A stretch of 64,000 nucleotides of DNA from the NCBI GenBank assembly GCA_041748175.1, contig JBGTDU010000115.1, forward strand, positions 38,691-102,690, written 5' to 3'. The notes below the pieces were generated by a model. That model made no database searches. It saw only the letters and a list, made by a program, of their open reading frames with translations, and was not told the origin of the DNA. Shown piece after piece: positions 31,953-40,636 of the stretch. The stretch comes from JAHEJB01 sp041748175 (GTDB lineage Bacteria; Bacteroidota; Rhodothermia; Rhodothermales; Rubricoccaceae). Made by a program: the position numbers and the translations under genes. Within the stretch, counting starts at the first letter, position 1; each line of letters opens with the position of its first letter.

Positions 31953-32810
31953 ATGAAACTCCCGTTCGTCCTGGCCCGTCGGTTCGTAGCCGGTGAGACG
32001 CTTGATGATGCGCTCCCGAAGGTCGACAGGCTACTCGCCGATGGCTTATTTGTATCGCTGGACCTCCTCGGTGAGCACGTCGGCGAACGGTCTGCCGCAG
32101 AAGCTTACACGCGCAGTTACATCGACCTTGTCCAGCGGCTTGCTGATCGACGAAAAGGCGGCGACGCCAATATCTCGATCAAGCTCTCGATGATCGGGCA
32201 GGTGATTGACCACGACTTCTGTGTTGCGAACCTCAAGCAACTCCTCGCTGTTGCCCGGGAAACGCACACGTTTGTAAGACTGGACATGGAGGGGACCGAC
32301 ATCGTCCAGTCGACGCTTGACATTTTCGAGGACGTTTACAACGATTACGGAGACCAAGTCGGCGTAGTGCTCCAGGCATACCTGAGGCGGACCGAGCGCG
32401 ACGTGGAAAGGATGTGCGAACTCAAAGCCCGCGTCCGCCTTTGTAAAGGTGCCTACCGCGAGCCCGTCGAATTGGCCTATCAGGACATGGTTGCCATTCG
32501 CGAGCAATACCGCCAGTACATGCGAATGTTGCTGCTCCACGCGCGCTATCCCGGCATTGCCACACACGACGACGAGCTGATCAACGCCACCAAGGCATTT
32601 GCCACGGAAGCGGCTATCGACCGGAACGACTTTGAGTTCCAGATGCTGTACGGACTGCGCGCGGAGACCCAGCGAAACCTCGCTGCCGAGGGATATAACA
32701 TGCGTGTGTATGTTCCCTATGGGACGCAGTGGGTGCCTTACTTCTCCCGGCGCCTTCGTGAGCGAAAGGAAAATATCGGCTTCCTTGTAAAAAACCTTTT
32801 TCGTAAATAG
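31953..32810 (+). CDS. Proline dehydrogenase
   Basis: 285 residues, typical of the monofunctional bacterial enzyme. Oxidises proline to pyrroline-5-carboxylate with FAD. Beta-alpha barrel motifs: NISIKLSMIGQ, FVRLDMEGTDIVQSTLDIF, GVVLQAYLRRTERDV, RLCKGAYREP, and the substrate-binding ending YNMRVYVPYGTQWVPYFSRRLRERKEN. No P5C dehydrogenase is in view. ATG 31953 has a usual spacing to the kinase gene it diverges from. Confidence 0.95.
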   Translation: MKLPFVLARRFVAGETLDDALPKVDRLLADGLFVSLDLLGEHVGERSAAEAYTRSYIDLVQRLADRRKGGDANISIKLSMIGQVIDHDFCVANLKQLLAVARETHTFVRLDMEGTDIVQSTLDIFEDVYNDYGDQVGVVLQAYLRRTERDVERMCELKARVRLCKGAYREPVELAYQDMVAIREQYRQYMRMLLLHARYPGIATHDDELINATKAFATEAAIDRNDFEFQMLYGLRAETQRNLAAEGYNMRVYVPYGTQWVPYFSRRLRERKENIGFLVKNLFRK

Positions 32811-32818
32811 GCGACGAT

Positions 32819-33553
32819 ATGACGCTGACCCACGTCCGCCCTTTCGTTCTGGCCGCATCCTGTCTGACGGCGCTTACCGGTGTCGTTGCCTTCTCGACCG
32901 CGGAATCACGCGAAGCCGAGCCTCGATTCAGGCTCCCCGCTTTCCTCGTTGCCATAACCGACACAATCCCGACTCTCGGCACGCCGGGTTCAGATGCAAG
33001 CGGGATTTCGGCAGACGCGATGGAAGCGGCTTGGATGCCCGTCGATGCGCCGCTCGAACGAGTCGAACTGGTGTTCTCGCTGAACCGGTTGATGGTACCC
33101 GTTGCCGGCTTTGAACCTGATGATCTAGATGATTCTTTTTACGCACGTCGATCGGGCGGGCGAACCCATGAGGCTATCGACATCGCAGCCGATGCTGGAA
33201 CACCCGTCGTAGCCGTTTCGGACGGGTCTGTCATCCGGAAACACACCAACCGCCTCGGCGGACGCGTGCTCTATACGCTGAGCCCCGACGGTCGATATGC
33301 CTTCTACTATGCCCATTTGGATGGGTATGCGCCTGGCATTGAGGTTGATCGGACGGTCCTGCAGGGAGATACCCTGGGGTACGTAGGCAATTCAGGGAAC
33401 GCGCGATACACCGTTCCCCACCTCCACTTTCAGATCATCGAGACGGGAGGGAGGGCGGCCAGCCAACTGTACCGAGGCCGCAAGCTCAACCCATACCGGC
33501 TCTTCCGGAATAGCGGCGTGTACAACACGCGCATGGGACGGGCGAGGAGCTAG
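32819..33553 (+). CDS. M23-family (LytM) peptidase
   Basis: 244 residues. Signal/anchor-like N-terminus (PFVLAASCLTALTGVVAFS), then a linker, then the LytM domain from about residue 115: HEAIDIAADAGTPVVAVSDG supplies the first His and Asp, YYAHLDGY and VPHLHFQI the other zinc ligands. The usual first motif is HxGxD; here it is HEAID, still with His and Asp. It probably cleaves peptidoglycan cross-links in the envelope. It follows proline dehydrogenase after 8 bases but the link is likely positional. Confidence 0.92.
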   Translation: MTLTHVRPFVLAASCLTALTGVVAFSTAESREAEPRFRLPAFLVAITDTIPTLGTPGSDASGISADAMEAAWMPVDAPLERVELVFSLNRLMVPVAGFEPDDLDDSFYARRSGGRTHEAIDIAADAGTPVVAVSDGSVIRKHTNRLGGRVLYTLSPDGRYAFYYAHLDGYAPGIEVDRTVLQGDTLGYVGNSGNARYTVPHLHFQIIETGGRAASQLYRGRKLNPYRLFRNSGVYNTRMGRARS

Positions 33554-33558
33554 CCACG

Positions 33559-34107
33559 CTATTTCACCCGCAGCCTCTGCCCAACGCGAACCGTTGTGGA
33601 TCCCAGGCTATTCAGTTGACTGAGGGCGACGACGGTGGTCTCGTAGTGCCGTGCGATGTTGAACAGCGTGTCGCCGGGAGCCACCGTGTGGAAAACTGGA
33701 CCGGCAACCGGAGGCGGCTGGCTCGCTGGCTCGGGCACCGCCTGTCGCGCGCCGTCGTTGTCCGAAATGTCTGCCGGATTACCACCAGCGCCGTCATCAA
33801 GCGCCTCGGTCGGACGCCCCTCCAGTCGGATTGTGCTGCGTACTTCCCGGACGCCCGACAGCCCGTTCGTGATCGAGACAACTCGATCCCGCGCTCCTAG
33901 CGTTGGAACCAGGCCGGAAAGCAGGACTACGCCATCGGCGGCCTCCACCGCGACAGCTACGCCGTCCATTCCTGCGTCTTCCGCCAACGCCAGGCGAACA
34001 GCGGTTTCTGTACGAAGGTCCTGAATCCTGTCGGCGAGTGCTGGCTGGGCTCGACCTTCCGCGATGCAAAACAGAAGGAACAGCAGCAAAGTCGACGACC
34101 GAAGCAT
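33559..34107 (-). CDS. Periplasmic BON- and LysM-domain protein
   Basis: 182 residues from ATG 34107. Signal peptide (MLRSSTLLLFLLFCIAEGRAQ), a BON domain (about 28-95: TAVRLALAEDAGMDGVAVAVEAADGVVLLSGLVPTLGARDRVVSITNGLSGVREV), a Pro/Asp/Ala-rich linker, and a C-terminal LysM domain (about 138-180: HTVAPGDTLFNIARHYETTVVALSQLNSLGSTTVRVGQRLRV). LysM binds peptidoglycan; BON binds lipid or protein partners. Converges with the M23 peptidase gene (stops 5 bases apart), so both envelope genes meet here. Confidence 0.92.
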   Translation of the reverse strand: MLRSSTLLLFLLFCIAEGRAQPALADRIQDLRTETAVRLALAEDAGMDGVAVAVEAADGVVLLSGLVPTLGARDRVVSITNGLSGVREVRSTIRLEGRPTEALDDGAGGNPADISDNDGARQAVPEPASQPPPVAGPVFHTVAPGDTLFNIARHYETTVVALSQLNSLGSTTVRVGQRLRVK

Positions 34108-34167
34108 CAGACACAATAGAAGACGTGTGACGCAAAGGTAGCCAGGTTGCAGGGGCCCGGCTGCCTT

Positions 34168-35178
34168 CTATACCGTCGCTACTTCCACGGAGGTCGGTAC
34201 CTCCTGCTCCGCCATCCACCGCTCTGCGTCCATGGCCGCCATGCAGCCCGTCCCGGCAGCTGTGACGGCCTGCCGGTAGACGTGGTCTTGTGCATCGCCA
34301 GAGGCAAACACGCCAGGGATGTTGGTATGCGTCGAATCCGGATGCGTGTTGATGTACCCGGTTTCGTTCATATCAAGCCATTCTTTGAATATCTCCGTAT
34401 TCGGCCTATGGCCAATTGCGACAAAGAAGCCTTTCACTGGCAGCGTCCGTTTCTCATCCGTCTTCAGATTGTGCAGCGCAACGCCATCCACTTCCTTGCC
34501 GCCCAGCACAGCGGTGACCGCCGTATCCCAGATGAACTCGATCTTTTCGTTCGCGAATGCTCGCTCCTGCATGATCTTCGAAGCCCGCAGCGTATCGCGA
34601 CGGTGTACGAGGAAGACCTTGGTGGCAAACCGGGTCAGGAAAAGTGCCTCTTCCATCGCCGTGTCGCCACCGCCCACAATGGCGACGTCTTCCCCACGGA
34701 AGAAAGCGCCATCGCATGTCGCGCAGGCTGAAACCCCATGACCTAACAGGCGCTCTTCGTTCTCAAGGCCGAGGTATTTCGCGGAGGCTCCGGTCGAGAC
34801 AATGACCGTATCGGCAAGAATCGGCTTGGTGGCATCCACGACCAGACGAAAGGGCCGCTTTGAGAAATCGACAGCCGTCACCGTCCCATAACGAAGGTCG
34901 GCACCGAAGTGCGCCGCCTGCGCTTCGAACATTTGCATGAGCTCGGGACCCATTATTCCCTCAGGAAAGCCCGGATAGTTTTCAACGTCTGTAGTCGTGA
35001 TCAACTGCCCACCAGGCTGAATCCCCTGAATGACGAGTGGCTCAAGGTTGGCGCGCGCTGAATACAAGGCCGCTGTCAGCCCGGCCGGTCCTGTCCCTAT
35101 GATGACGACATTCCGATGTTCGACACCCTCAAAACCAAGTCCGGCAAAAGCTGAGAGATCAGGCGTTCCGTTCGTCAT
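34168..35178 (-). CDS. trxB: Thioredoxin reductase
   Basis: 336 residues from ATG 35178; longer frames upstream overlap the region before trxA. NADPH-dependent flavoenzyme that reduces thioredoxin. FAD motif GTGPAGLTAA (about 28-37), redox pair CATC at 152-155, NADPH motif GGGDTAMEEALFL (about 169), and the C-terminal FAD site GVFASGDAQDHVYRQAVTAAGTGCMAA. Sits 79 bases downstream of trxA on the same strand, so a trxA-trxB transcript is likely. Confidence 0.96.
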   Translation of the reverse strand: MTNGTPDLSAFAGLGFEGVEHRNVVIIGTGPAGLTAALYSARANLEPLVIQGIQPGGQLITTTDVENYPGFPEGIMGPELMQMFEAQAAHFGADLRYGTVTAVDFSKRPFRLVVDATKPILADTVIVSTGASAKYLGLENEERLLGHGVSACATCDGAFFRGEDVAIVGGGDTAMEEALFLTRFATKVFLVHRRDTLRASKIMQERAFANEKIEFIWDTAVTAVLGGKEVDGVALHNLKTDEKRTLPVKGFFVAIGHRPNTEIFKEWLDMNETGYINTHPDSTHTNIPGVFASGDAQDHVYRQAVTAAGTGCMAAMDAERWMAEQEVPTSVEVATV

Positions 35179-35257
35179 TGTGTCGCGTGTACGAAAGTGG
35201 AGATCCAAAGTGAAAGTAGAACGGACGGACGACCATATACACTTCCACGTCGTCCGG

Positions 35258-35605
35258 CTACTGGACTTCCTGGCTGACGAGAGCATCCAGCTTCTGGGCA
35301 AGGACGTTCTTTGGAACAACCCCGATCATTTGATCGACCGGAAGTCCATCCTTGAAAAAGATCAGAGACGGAATGGACCGGATCCCGTACTTCATTGCAA
35401 TTTGGGGGTTGCTGTCGGTATCGAGCTTCGCAACACGGGCCTTTCCTTCGTATTCCGCCGCGATCTCCTCGATTGTGGGCGCGATGACGCGGCACGGACC
35501 GCACCAAGTCGCCCAGAAATCGACGAGAACTGGTAGATCGCTGTTGAGCACTTCTCGCTCAAAGTTTTCGTCCGTGGCGGTAATGTATTTGGCGTCGTCG
35601 GCCAT
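35258..35605 (-). CDS. trxA: Thioredoxin
   Basis: 115 residues. Redox motif WCGPC at 34-38, cis-Pro segment IRSIPSLIFFKDG. The FDxDFWATWCGPC...core is canonical. Start at ATG 35605. The promoter must lie in the 200-base gap before the kinase gene, which also holds a tandem repeat at 35690-35711. Reduced by the TrxB encoded next to it. Confidence 0.96.
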   Translation of the reverse strand: MADDAKYITATDENFEREVLNSDLPVLVDFWATWCGPCRVIAPTIEEIAAEYEGKARVAKLDTDSNPQIAMKYGIRSIPSLIFFKDGLPVDQMIGVVPKNVLAQKLDALVSQEVQ

Positions 35606-35689
35606 GATGGGTTATGGAAGGTTCTTAAGATAATTAGCGGCGGTTGAACGGGGAGTTGTGCTCTGGGTTCTCCGCACTTTGTTGAGGTT

Positions 35690-35711
35690 CCGTGTGATAT
35701 CCGTGTGATAT
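35690..35711. repeat. Perfect 11-bp tandem repeat CCGTGTGATAT x2
   Basis: CCGTGTGATAT occurs twice head to tail, in the divergent promoter gap between trxA and the kinase gene. It could be a regulator-binding pair; one helical turn apart. The word is not seen elsewhere in the window. Confidence 0.6.
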
Positions 35712-35806
35712 ACGTATGCGGGTTCCCTCACGCGCCTCGGCACCAGGACTAAGCTAAAGGCCTGGTCCCCCGAAGCCGATATCCGCCCTAGTGGTTTAGC
35801 ACGCGC

Positions 35807-37831
35807 ATGGTAATGCAATCCGCCGTTTACCTATTCCGGCGTCGCGCCTGGCGATGCGCGGCTCTGCTTATTGCAGGGCTGGCGGCGAATGGAGGCATAG
35901 CAGAGGCGCAACAGGTTGCGCGCGATGCGATGCCGATGTCCCGCGTCCTGCTGGACCGGAATCAGGATCTCATCCCTGACGCAGTAGGTGACACGGTGCA
36001 CGTGGCCGGGCGAATCACACTCTCCTCCGGCCAGCTTCACCGCAACTGGACAGAGGTATTCCTGCAAGATGGCTCGGGAGGGATCAAGATCGTCGCGTCG
36101 TCCGGAGCGCCGGTGGTCGTGGCTGGCGACAGTGTGGAGGCCGTCGGTCGGCTCGATCATGAACTGGGTATGGCTCAACTCACCGATCCGTTCTACAGGA
36201 TTGTGCAGGCTCCGCGTACAGCAATGGAGCCAGAGACGGTTTCCGAGCCCGACTCGAGGGGCCTTGAACCCTATGAGGGCCGCCTGATTGAGGTCAAGGG
36301 GACGGTGGTGGCTCGCGTTCCAAACGAGGCCGGAGACAACCTCATCATCCTCACACACGGCCAGATGCTCAACGTGTTCGTGTATGGAAACCGATCTCAA
36401 CCCTTCACTTTTGAGGACTACGAGAGAGGCGAGTACGTTCGTGTTCGGGGAATTGCCGGGCAGTTTGATCCACAGCCACCATTCAACGCCTCCTATCAGA
36501 TCTTTCCCCGAACCGCCGACGACGTAACATTAGCAGGCTTCTCGCCAAATTGGTACCGCAACGTGGCCATCGTTGTCGTGCTGTTGCTTCTGATGGCGGC
36601 CGGTTGGTCTTTGATGTTGCGCAGGCAGATTCGCAATCGGGTATCGCAGCTTCAGGTTTCCGAGTCCCGCTACAGCCACCTGTTTGATGCCGCGGGCGAC
36701 AGCGTCCTTGTCCACGCCAACGACCACACCGCCGGATGGATCATCGACGCCAACGCCACTGCACGACGCGCGCTGGGATACACGTCAGAAGAGTTCCACA
36801 CGTTGACGTTGCGCACCATCGCCGGGGAGGGCGCAGTACCGGTGCTGGAGCAACATCTGTTTGAGGCGAACCGCCGTGGCGGCGCACTCCACACGGTCGA
36901 ACTGAAAACGAAAGCGGGCGCATCGATCCCATTTGAAATCCGAACGCATCGTTTGGACGTCCATGGAAAATCTGCCTTCCTGTCTATCGCCCGCGATGTG
37001 GCGGTGCGCCAGGCTTACGAAAAGGGGCTGATCGAAGCCAAACGAGCGGCCGAGGAAATGGAGCAGCTGAAGAGCGCCTTCTTTATCAACATGAGCCATG
37101 AGATCCGTACTCCGTTGACAGCCATCATCGGTGCGGCTGAATTGCTTCACGATGAAGTGAGCCAGGACCAGCAGGAGTTCACCGATCTAATCGAACACGG
37201 CGGAAAACGGCTTCTCCATACCTTGAACGACGTCCTGGAATTTGCCCAACTCGATGCCGGTGAAGTTGCGCTGGCGCCGAGGCCAATCGATCTGGTTGAG
37301 GAAATCCACGTTTTGATTGCCGAGCGCAAGGCCGACGCGGACGCAAAAAGTCTCCCTCTCGAATTGGCGACCGACGTTGGGTCGCTTCCTCTTCTTCTGG
37401 ATCAGACAGCAGCTCGGAGGATCGTGGGCAATGTGATCGACAACGCAATCAAGTTCACAGACCAGGGAAGCGTTCGCATCACACTCGAATCGAAGCGCGA
37501 CCGCGTTCACGTTCATGTCTCCGATACAGGCGTTGGCATGGACGAAGCGTTTCTGCCGCACCTGTTCACAGAATTCAAGCAGGAATCGTCCGGATTCTCA
37601 CGCAGCCACGAGGGCAATGGCCTCGGCGTGGCCATTGCCAAGCGCCTGATTGATCTCATGGGCGGCAGTATCGACGCATTGAGCCGCAAGGGCGTCGGGA
37701 GCGTTATCACCGTTACGTTCCCCCGCACTGGGCTTCCAATTCCAACATTTGGCGGCGACGGCGCGACTGTGCAACCGTCGATCTCGCCAGAATTTGTAAA
37801 GGAGGGAGCCATTGGAGGCACGGAGCGTTAG
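35807..37831 (+). CDS. Sensor histidine kinase with extracytoplasmic domain (PAS-HK)
   Basis: 674 residues. Signal peptide (WRCAALLIAGLAANGGIAEA), an extracytoplasmic domain of about 200 residues with two OB-like halves (DTVHVAGRITLSSG...VFLQDGSGGIKIVA; GRLIEVKGTVVARVPN...LNVFVYGN), one membrane segment (about 245-268), PAS (about 285-405), HisKA with His in NMSHEIRTPLTA, HATPase (NVIDNAIKFTD; DTGVGMDEAF; HEGNGLGVAIAKRLIDLMGG). Unlike the kinase at 28889 it has no receiver domain. Its HATPase reads FLPHLFTEFKQESSGFSRSHEG, close to that of the other kinase. No cognate regulator is adjacent. Confidence 0.92.
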   Translation: MVMQSAVYLFRRRAWRCAALLIAGLAANGGIAEAQQVARDAMPMSRVLLDRNQDLIPDAVGDTVHVAGRITLSSGQLHRNWTEVFLQDGSGGIKIVASSGAPVVVAGDSVEAVGRLDHELGMAQLTDPFYRIVQAPRTAMEPETVSEPDSRGLEPYEGRLIEVKGTVVARVPNEAGDNLIILTHGQMLNVFVYGNRSQPFTFEDYERGEYVRVRGIAGQFDPQPPFNASYQIFPRTADDVTLAGFSPNWYRNVAIVVVLLLLMAAGWSLMLRRQIRNRVSQLQVSESRYSHLFDAAGDSVLVHANDHTAGWIIDANATARRALGYTSEEFHTLTLRTIAGEGAVPVLEQHLFEANRRGGALHTVELKTKAGASIPFEIRTHRLDVHGKSAFLSIARDVAVRQAYEKGLIEAKRAAEEMEQLKSAFFINMSHEIRTPLTAIIGAAELLHDEVSQDQQEFTDLIEHGGKRLLHTLNDVLEFAQLDAGEVALAPRPIDLVEEIHVLIAERKADADAKSLPLELATDVGSLPLLLDQTAARRIVGNVIDNAIKFTDQGSVRITLESKRDRVHVHVSDTGVGMDEAFLPHLFTEFKQESSGFSRSHEGNGLGVAIAKRLIDLMGGSIDALSRKGVGSVITVTFPRTGLPIPTFGGDGATVQPSISPEFVKEGAIGGTER

Positions 37832-37865
37832 CGGCGTCACTCCCATTCGACCTCGGCTCTACCCA

Positions 37866-38123
37866 ATGAACAACATATTTCGTGGCCTCCTCGCCGGCTA
37901 CGGCGCAAAGAAACTTGGAGGAGGGTGCTTCTCAACGATTCTGGTCTTTATCCTGCTCTGGGTGCTGCTGGGGCAGTGCAATGCTGCACTCCCACCCCTG
38001 TCGCCGGAATCCAACGTTCACAAAATGCAAAGCTCGCAGGTGGAACGCGCCAAGGAAACTTACGTGGTGTCTGGAATCCCGCCAGCTAGCTCGCCCATCG
38101 CATTTGGAATAGCCATCCGGTAG
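37866..38123 (+). CDS. Small hydrophobic protein, unknown function
   Basis: 85 residues. MNNIFRGLLAGYGAKKLGGGCFSTILVFILLWVLLG has one membrane segment; the Gly-rich GAKKLGGGCFSTI part has a look I associate with small conserved proteins in this phylum. The last 20 or so codons overlap the 3' end of convergent purL by 64 bases, so the tail may be non-functional read-through after an original stop was lost. No known family. Confidence 0.5.
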   Translation: MNNIFRGLLAGYGAKKLGGGCFSTILVFILLWVLLGQCNAALPPLSPESNVHKMQSSQVERAKETYVVSGIPPASSPIAFGIAIR

Positions 38124-40378
38124 GGTTCCGTGAGTGCTTCGACGGGCTCGGCCAGAACGGCCGAGCCGTCTATGGAAATACGAAGGGCCGTCCCGCCGAC
38201 GGTGCCGATCCGCAATGCCGTTGCGCCCAGGCGGCTGGCCACATCTTCAGTCTGCTGCTCACGATTCGGGGGAGTAGTGAAAACTATCCGTGATTGAGCC
38301 TCCCCGAACAGGATGGCGTCCAGCCGCGAGACGTCGGGCGTAGTGCTGAGCATAACATCGGCGCCAAGCCCGCTGTGGATACACTTCTCCGCGAGGCATA
38401 CGGCAAGTCCGCCGTCGGAGACATCGTGTGCGCTCCTGACATAACCTGCGCGGATCAGCGCCAACATGGCTGCGTGGACGGCCTTCTCCTCGTCGAGGTC
38501 GAGGTGGGGGGCATCCCCGGTTGTTTTTCCCAACACGGCCGAGAGGTATTCCGAGCCTTCGATCCCTCCCATGCTGATCCAGGCGGCTGGCGAGAGCAGG
38601 AAGATGGCATCGCCCTCGTTCTTGAAGTCGGCGGTCGTCGTGTGGGCATCCACGTCATCGACAATCCCTAACATGCCTATCGTGGGTGTCGGGAAAACAG
38701 CACCTTCCGGGCTCTCGTTATAGAAGGACACGTTGCCTCCGGTGACCGGCGTGTTGAACGCCCTACATGCGTCCCCCATACCGCCGACGGCTTCCTTGAA
38801 AACCCAGTACACTTCCGGCTTGTACGGATTGCCGAAGTTCAGGCAGTTCGTGATGGCGATGGGGCGACCACCCGCGCAGATCACGTTCCGAGCGGCCTCC
38901 GCCACGGCGATTTGCGCTCCTCGGCGCGGATTGAGGTAGACATAGCGCCCGTTACAATCCGTCTTGACGGCGAGGCCCTTGTTCGTGCCTTTCACTCGAA
39001 TAACGGCAGCGTCGGTCGGCCCGGGGCCTGCTACCGTGTTCGTGCGGACCATCGTGTCGTACTGCTCGAAGACCCACTGCTTCGACGCAATGTTCGGACT
39101 TCCGAGGAGCTGTTTGAGGACACCGCCAGCATCATCGAGATCGGGCAGCGACTCGGTCGAGAACGCCTGCACGACATCGAGGTACGTCGGGCGCTGCGTC
39201 TCGCGGATGTATACGGGGGCGCCGCCACCAAGAACAAGGTGCTCCGCCGGCACATTGGCTACCTCTTCTCCGTGCCACAAAACGCTCACCCGGCCGTCAG
39301 CGGTTACCTCGCCGATCTCCTCAACGTGGAGATCCCACTTCTCAAAGATGGCCTCGATCACAGCTTCCTTGCCTTTTTCAACAACCACGAGCATCCGTTC
39401 CTGGCTTTCGGAGAGGAGGATTTCGTAGGGTGTCATTCCCTGTTCACGTACTGGCACGCGGTCGATGTGGAGGATCATTCCACAGCCACCTTTCTCGCTC
39501 ATCTCGCACGATGAGCACGTGATACCGGCTGCCCCCATGTCCTGAATGCCAACCACGGCACCGCTCCGAATTGCCTCGAGCGTGGCTTCCAAAAGGAGCT
39601 TCTCCGTGAACGGATCGCCGACCTGAACGCTAGGGCGCTTGGCTTCGCTGGCTTCGCTGATCTCTTCGCTCGCGAACGTTGCGCCGTGAATACCATCGCG
39701 GCCCGTGGCCGAGCCAACGATGAAGACGGGATTGCCGACACCTACTGCGATGGCGCTGGCTGTCTCGCCCACGTTCACCAGCCCCACACTCATCGCGTTC
39801 ACGAGCGGATTGCCTTCGTAGCTGGGGTCGAAATAGACTTCGCCGCCGACAGTGGGGACGCCGAAGGAGTTGCCGTAGTCGCCGATACCGCGCACAACGC
39901 CATCGAACAAATAGCGTACGCGCGGATTTTCGAGGGAGCCAAAGCGGAGGCTGTTCAGCGAGGCAATTGGCCGCGCGCCCATAGTAAAGATATCGCGCTG
40001 GATGCCGCCGACGCCGGTAGCCGCTCCCTGATAGGGCTCGACTGCGCTCGGGTGGTTGTGGCTTTCGATCTTGAACGCGACGGCCAGCCCGTCGCCGATA
40101 TCGACTAGCCCCGCGTTCTCCTCCCCTGCGCCCACGAGCAACGCTTCGCCTTCGCGGGGGAGGGTTTTTAGAACAGCAATGGAGTTCTTGTACGAGCAGT
40201 GCTCACTCCACATCACGGAATAGATTCCAAGCTCTGTAAATGTTGGCGTCCGGCCGAGCTTTTCCAGAATCCAGCCATATTCCTCCTCCGTCAGGCCATG
40301 GTCCTGGGCAAGTTCGAGACCGACCTCCGGCTCTCCCGCAAGTGAGCGAGGCCGGCTGTCTGGCAGGGGAACGGGCAT
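38060..40378 (-). CDS. purL: Phosphoribosylformylglycinamidine synthase II
   Basis: 772 residues from ATG 40378 (MPVPLPDSRPRS); an earlier start would add an atypical stretch. It performs the ATP-dependent step that turns FGAR into FGAM in purine synthesis, with PurS and PurQ partners not seen here. Motifs: GIYSVMWSEHCSYKNS (catalytic His region), FKIESHNHPSAVEPYQGAATGVGG, QDMGAAGITCSSCEMS, GGGAPVY, NCLNFGNP, HDVSDGGLAVCLAEK. Length matches the small (Bacillus-type) PurL. The gene overlaps the small protein at its 3' end. Confidence 0.97.
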   Translation of the reverse strand: MPVPLPDSRPRSLAGEPEVGLELAQDHGLTEEEYGWILEKLGRTPTFTELGIYSVMWSEHCSYKNSIAVLKTLPREGEALLVGAGEENAGLVDIGDGLAVAFKIESHNHPSAVEPYQGAATGVGGIQRDIFTMGARPIASLNSLRFGSLENPRVRYLFDGVVRGIGDYGNSFGVPTVGGEVYFDPSYEGNPLVNAMSVGLVNVGETASAIAVGVGNPVFIVGSATGRDGIHGATFASEEISEASEAKRPSVQVGDPFTEKLLLEATLEAIRSGAVVGIQDMGAAGITCSSCEMSEKGGCGMILHIDRVPVREQGMTPYEILLSESQERMLVVVEKGKEAVIEAIFEKWDLHVEEIGEVTADGRVSVLWHGEEVANVPAEHLVLGGGAPVYIRETQRPTYLDVVQAFSTESLPDLDDAGGVLKQLLGSPNIASKQWVFEQYDTMVRTNTVAGPGPTDAAVIRVKGTNKGLAVKTDCNGRYVYLNPRRGAQIAVAEAARNVICAGGRPIAITNCLNFGNPYKPEVYWVFKEAVGGMGDACRAFNTPVTGGNVSFYNESPEGAVFPTPTIGMLGIVDDVDAHTTTADFKNEGDAIFLLSPAAWISMGGIEGSEYLSAVLGKTTGDAPHLDLDEEKAVHAAMLALIRAGYVRSAHDVSDGGLAVCLAEKCIHSGLGADVMLSTTPDVSRLDAILFGEAQSRIVFTTPPNREQQTEDVASRLGATALRIGTVGGTALRISIDGSAVLAEPVEALTEPYRMAIPNAMGELAGGIPDTT

Positions 40379-40571
40379 GCGGGAGCGAACGGACAGTTTG
40401 CCCAAGCTGGCAAATCGGCGGGAGGACTTGATCGCAGAAAAGGTACCGATGACCCCGAGGGCAGACTGAACTCTGCCCATCTCTTCCCGCAAAACCGCTG
40501 AAAGTCCACAATGCCACTCTCCGATCTGCGTGAGACGCAATGTGTGCGACGAAGGCCTGACTGAAAGGCAA

Positions 40572-40604
40572 GCGCCGGCTCCCCTCCCACAGGAAAGCCG
40601 GCGC
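40572..40604 (-). terminator. Terminator hairpin after the beta-helix lipoprotein gene
   Basis: GCGCCGGCT (40572-40580) pairs with AGCCGGCGC (40596-40604) over a 15-base loop; on the minus strand it follows the lipoprotein stop and is followed by TTGCCTTTCAG. Likely ends the receptor-lipoprotein transcript. Confidence 0.7.
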
Positions 40605-40636
40605 GAAGACGGTTATCTGCGAAGGATAGTGGGCCC

